Positions 6,224 to 7,453 of a stretch of DNA of 7,453 bases are shown piece after piece. Source of the stretch: DATLZM01 sp035559315 (GTDB lineage Bacteria; Actinomycetota; UBA4738; HRBIN12); the NCBI GenBank assembly GCA_035559315.1, contig DATMBJ010000216.1:1-7453 (forward strand). The letters are read 5' to 3'. The notes below the pieces were generated by a model, which saw only the letters and a list, made by a program, of their open reading frames with translations, made no database searches and was not told the origin of the DNA. Both the position numbers and the translations under genes were made by a program. The stretch's first letter is position 1. Each line of letters begins with the position of its first letter.

Positions 6224-7135
6224 CTACAGGGCGGCGATCCGCCGGAGCGGCATCCGCGGCCCGAACCGAGGCGCCCGGACGCCCGCGGCGACCAGCAGGC
6301 GGAGCACGCGGCCCCGGTGGCCGGCGAACGGCGCCAGGAGCTCGAGCATCAGCTGGTCGTCCCCCCGAGGCCGCCCGGCGAGGAGCCAGGCCACGGCATG
6401 GGGGAGGTGGAAGTCGCCGGTGGGCACGGCGTCGGTGTCGCCGAGGGCGGCGTAGGCGACCCGGGCCGCGGTCCACGGGCCGAGGCCGGGGAAGGCCAGC
6501 AGGCGCGCGCGGGCCTCGGGGAGGGTCATCCCCGCCGCCCCCTCCAGGCGATCGGCGCGCCCCGCGACGCTCCGGATCACGGCGGCCCGGCGCCCCTCCA
6601 CGCCGGCCCGGTGGTAGCGGAACGAGGGGAGGGCGGCGAGCGCCCCCGGCGCGGGCGGCAGCAGGAGCCCGGCGGGGCCCGGGGCGGGCTCGCCCACGGC
6701 TCGGACCAGGGCGCGGTAGGCGCGGTGCGCCTCCTCGGCGGGCACCCGCTGTTCGAGGACGGCGGGGACGGCCGCCTCGAGGACCGCGCCCGATCGGGGG
6801 ACCCGCAGGCCGGGCAGCCTCCGGTGGAGGTCCCGGACCGGCCCCGGCGGGGGGTCGAAGCCCTCGAGGGAGTCCCGGCCGCCGAGCAGCTCCGACGCCG
6901 CCGCGACCGCTCGCTCCGCGCCGGGGCCCCACGCGTGGACCCGGATGGAGCCGCCCTCCTGCTCGAAGCGGAGCGTCGCGGGGCCGTCGGGGGTGCGGGT
7001 CGCGCGCCACCACGAGCCGTCGGGATCGATCCGCCAGGTGGGGTCGGCGGGCCCGTGCCGGAGCGGCGCGAGCGTGAGCCGGAGGTCGGTGGGGAGCCGG
7101 GGACGTACGGTGGTCGCGATCGGCTCCCGGGTCAC
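6224..7135 (-). CDS. AlkA-like DNA-3-methyladenine glycosylase (HhH-GPD superfamily)
   Basis: This 303-residue protein resembles AlkA-type base-excision glycosylases, which remove alkylated purines from DNA. An AlkA-like N-terminal domain (TDLRLTLAPLRHG, about 16-28) is followed by the helical domain (VPAVLEQRVPAEEAHRAY, 123-140). The helix-hairpin-helix follows, with PGLGPWTA at 216-223. The likely catalytic Asp is D241 in VPTGDFHLP. No Lys stands at the place used by bifunctional glycosylase/lyases, so it is probably monofunctional. Its substrate range cannot be told from sequence. The start is GTG 7135, seven bases after a TATCCT element on the same strand, with no Shine-Dalgarno, so the mRNA may be leaderless. 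The gene runs opposite to folE and lies where folP would be expected, suggesting an insertion or rearrangement. Its base and codon use match the neighbours, giving no sign of recent transfer. Confidence 0.85.
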   Translation of the reverse strand: MTREPIATTVRPRLPTDLRLTLAPLRHGPADPTWRIDPDGSWWRATRTPDGPATLRFEQEGGSIRVHAWGPGAERAVAAASELLGGRDSLEGFDPPPGPVRDLHRRLPGLRVPRSGAVLEAAVPAVLEQRVPAEEAHRAYRALVRAVGEPAPGPAGLLLPPAPGALAALPSFRYHRAGVEGRRAAVIRSVAGRADRLEGAAGMTLPEARARLLAFPGLGPWTAARVAYAALGDTDAVPTGDFHLPHAVAWLLAGRPRGDDQLMLELLAPFAGHRGRVLRLLVAAGVRAPRFGPRMPLRRIAAL

Positions 7136-7148
7136 GCGCCGGAGGATA
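7136..7148 (-). promoter_or_regulatory. Predicted leaderless promoter (-10 TATCCT) of the glycosylase gene
   Basis: On the minus strand, TATCCT (7148 to 7143) is followed by seven bases (CCGGCGC) and the GTG at 7135. This spacing puts the transcription start at or beside the start codon. No -35 resembling TTGACA is seen. The similarity to the folE arrangement supports both predictions. Confidence 0.5.
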
Positions 7149-7184
7149 CCTGGCGGTGCCGACGCGCCGGTCGCGGAGGCCTTC

Positions 7185-7207
7185 GGGTCGGCCGGGTCGG
7201 GTCGGGG
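7185..7207 (+). other. G-quadruplex motif in the divergent intergenic region
   Basis: Four G-runs lie at 7185-7187, 7194-7196, 7199-7201 and 7204-7207, separated by loops of 6, 2 and 2 bases. This meets the usual G3+N1-7 rule on the plus strand. It lies between the glycosylase promoter and the next plus-strand gene. At this GC content such motifs are fairly frequent by chance, so function is uncertain. Confidence 0.45.
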
Positions 7208-7239
7208 AACACGGAACGCCCGGGGCGCGTCACCATAGT

Positions 7240-7270
7240 GAGGGGTCCCCGTGGGAGAGAGGGGTCCCCG
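7240..7270 (+). repeat. Paired direct repeat GAGGGGTCCCCG able to fold as one hairpin
   Basis: The 12-base unit occurs at 7240-7251 and 7259-7270, 19 bases apart start to start. Each unit is nearly self-complementary. The two together can pair as GGGG/CCCC and CCCC/GGGG, with one T-T mismatch and the 10-base loop GTGGGAGAGA. A related perfect palindrome, GGGGATCCCC, lies at 7305-7314, just before the next start codon. TCAC-CATA-GTGA (7230-7241) overlaps the left end. Together they may be operator sites or a structured leader of the downstream gene. Confidence 0.5.
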
Positions 7271-7326
7271 CGGCCGGGCGGCGCGGGCGATCTCGGGCGG
7301 AGCGGGGGATCCCCGGCGACGGAACG

Positions 7327-7453
7327 ATGGCCAAGGCCCACGTCCCCGACCTCCGGGCGGGCGGGCGCGTCCCCCGCTCGCCGGTCTTCGAGCCCCGGGG
7401 GCTCGGCGCCGCCTGGCGGGCCCTCGGGGGCGGGGCGGGGGCGGCGCTGCGGC
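7327..7453 (+). CDS. N-terminal fragment of an unrecognised protein, cut by the window end
   Basis: An open frame begins at ATG 7327 and continues to the end of the window, about 42 residues. Every codon ends in G or C, as in the known genes here, which supports real coding. The visible residues are rich in Arg, Gly, Ala and Pro (for example SPVFEPRGLGAAWRALGG). They show no signal peptide, membrane segment or motif I can name. It does not begin like FolP (no NVTPDSFSDGG-like motif so far), though it occupies the next plus-strand position after folE. Only a weak GGA lies upstream. The start could move, because the frame stays open upstream, but no better ATG or GTG is evident. Confidence 0.55.
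   Translation, partial: MAKAHVPDLRAGGRVPRSPVFEPRGLGAAWRALGGGAGAALR

Noticed and set aside
7206..7231. GGAAC ... 17 bases ... CGTC, resembling an ECF sigma-factor promoter
   Set aside because: Short motifs like these arise easily in such GC-rich DNA. A second GGAAC nearby does not keep the spacing, and the regulated gene is unknown.
1..7453. CRISPR arrays, insertion sequences, prophage, toxin-antitoxin pairs, tRNA or rRNA genes
   Set aside because: No spaced direct-repeat array, transposase motif, phage gene or tRNA-like cloverleaf was found by reading. The region consists of housekeeping genes with uniform base composition, and I see no novel defence or mobile system here.

Overview
The window is very GC-rich, roughly three quarters G+C by eye, with almost every codon ending in G or C. 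It looks like a conserved housekeeping region of an actinobacterium (Actinomycetota), probably from an uncultured or deep-branching lineage. Two things point there. One is a zincin_2/DUF2342 metalloprotease, a mainly actinobacterial family. The other is the gene order metalloprotease - tilS - hpt - lipoprotein - ftsH - folE, which resembles the Mycobacterium arrangement Rv3626c - tilS - hpt - lpqG ... ftsH - folE - folP - folB - folK. The exact class cannot be set from the sequence alone.

Layout. Bases 1-87 are a perfect reverse-complement copy of 791-877, inside the metalloprotease active-site region, and most likely a contig-end artefact. Bases 88-296 hold the 3' end of an unrecognised gene. 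Then, on the + strand, come a zinc metalloprotease (308-1375), tilS (start codon overlapping the previous stop by one base), hpt, a small lipoprotein, ftsH and folE. A hairpin at 6188-6220 separates folE from a convergent, minus-strand AlkA-like DNA glycosylase (6224-7135). A divergent intergenic region of 191 bp holds a possible G-quadruplex and a repeat able to form a hairpin. It leads to the start of a plus-strand gene that is cut by the window end and that I do not recognise.

How the genes work together. TilS makes lysidine in tRNA-Ile, Hpt salvages hypoxanthine/guanine, FtsH degrades membrane and regulatory proteins, and FolE starts folate/pterin synthesis from GTP. They are linked by conserved order rather than by one pathway. 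Against the GC-rich background, AT-rich TAnnnT (-10-like) hexamers stand just before hpt, ftsH, folE and the glycosylase. For folE and the glycosylase they lie 6-7 bases from the start codon, as expected for leaderless mRNAs. The cluster therefore looks like several short transcription units, not one operon.

No defence island, CRISPR array, transposon, phage gene or RNA gene is visible. The most notable points are the terminal inverted duplication, a predicted extended -10 and 5' hairpin before ftsH, a conflict over the hpt start, and the folate gene order, which is interrupted directly after folE.
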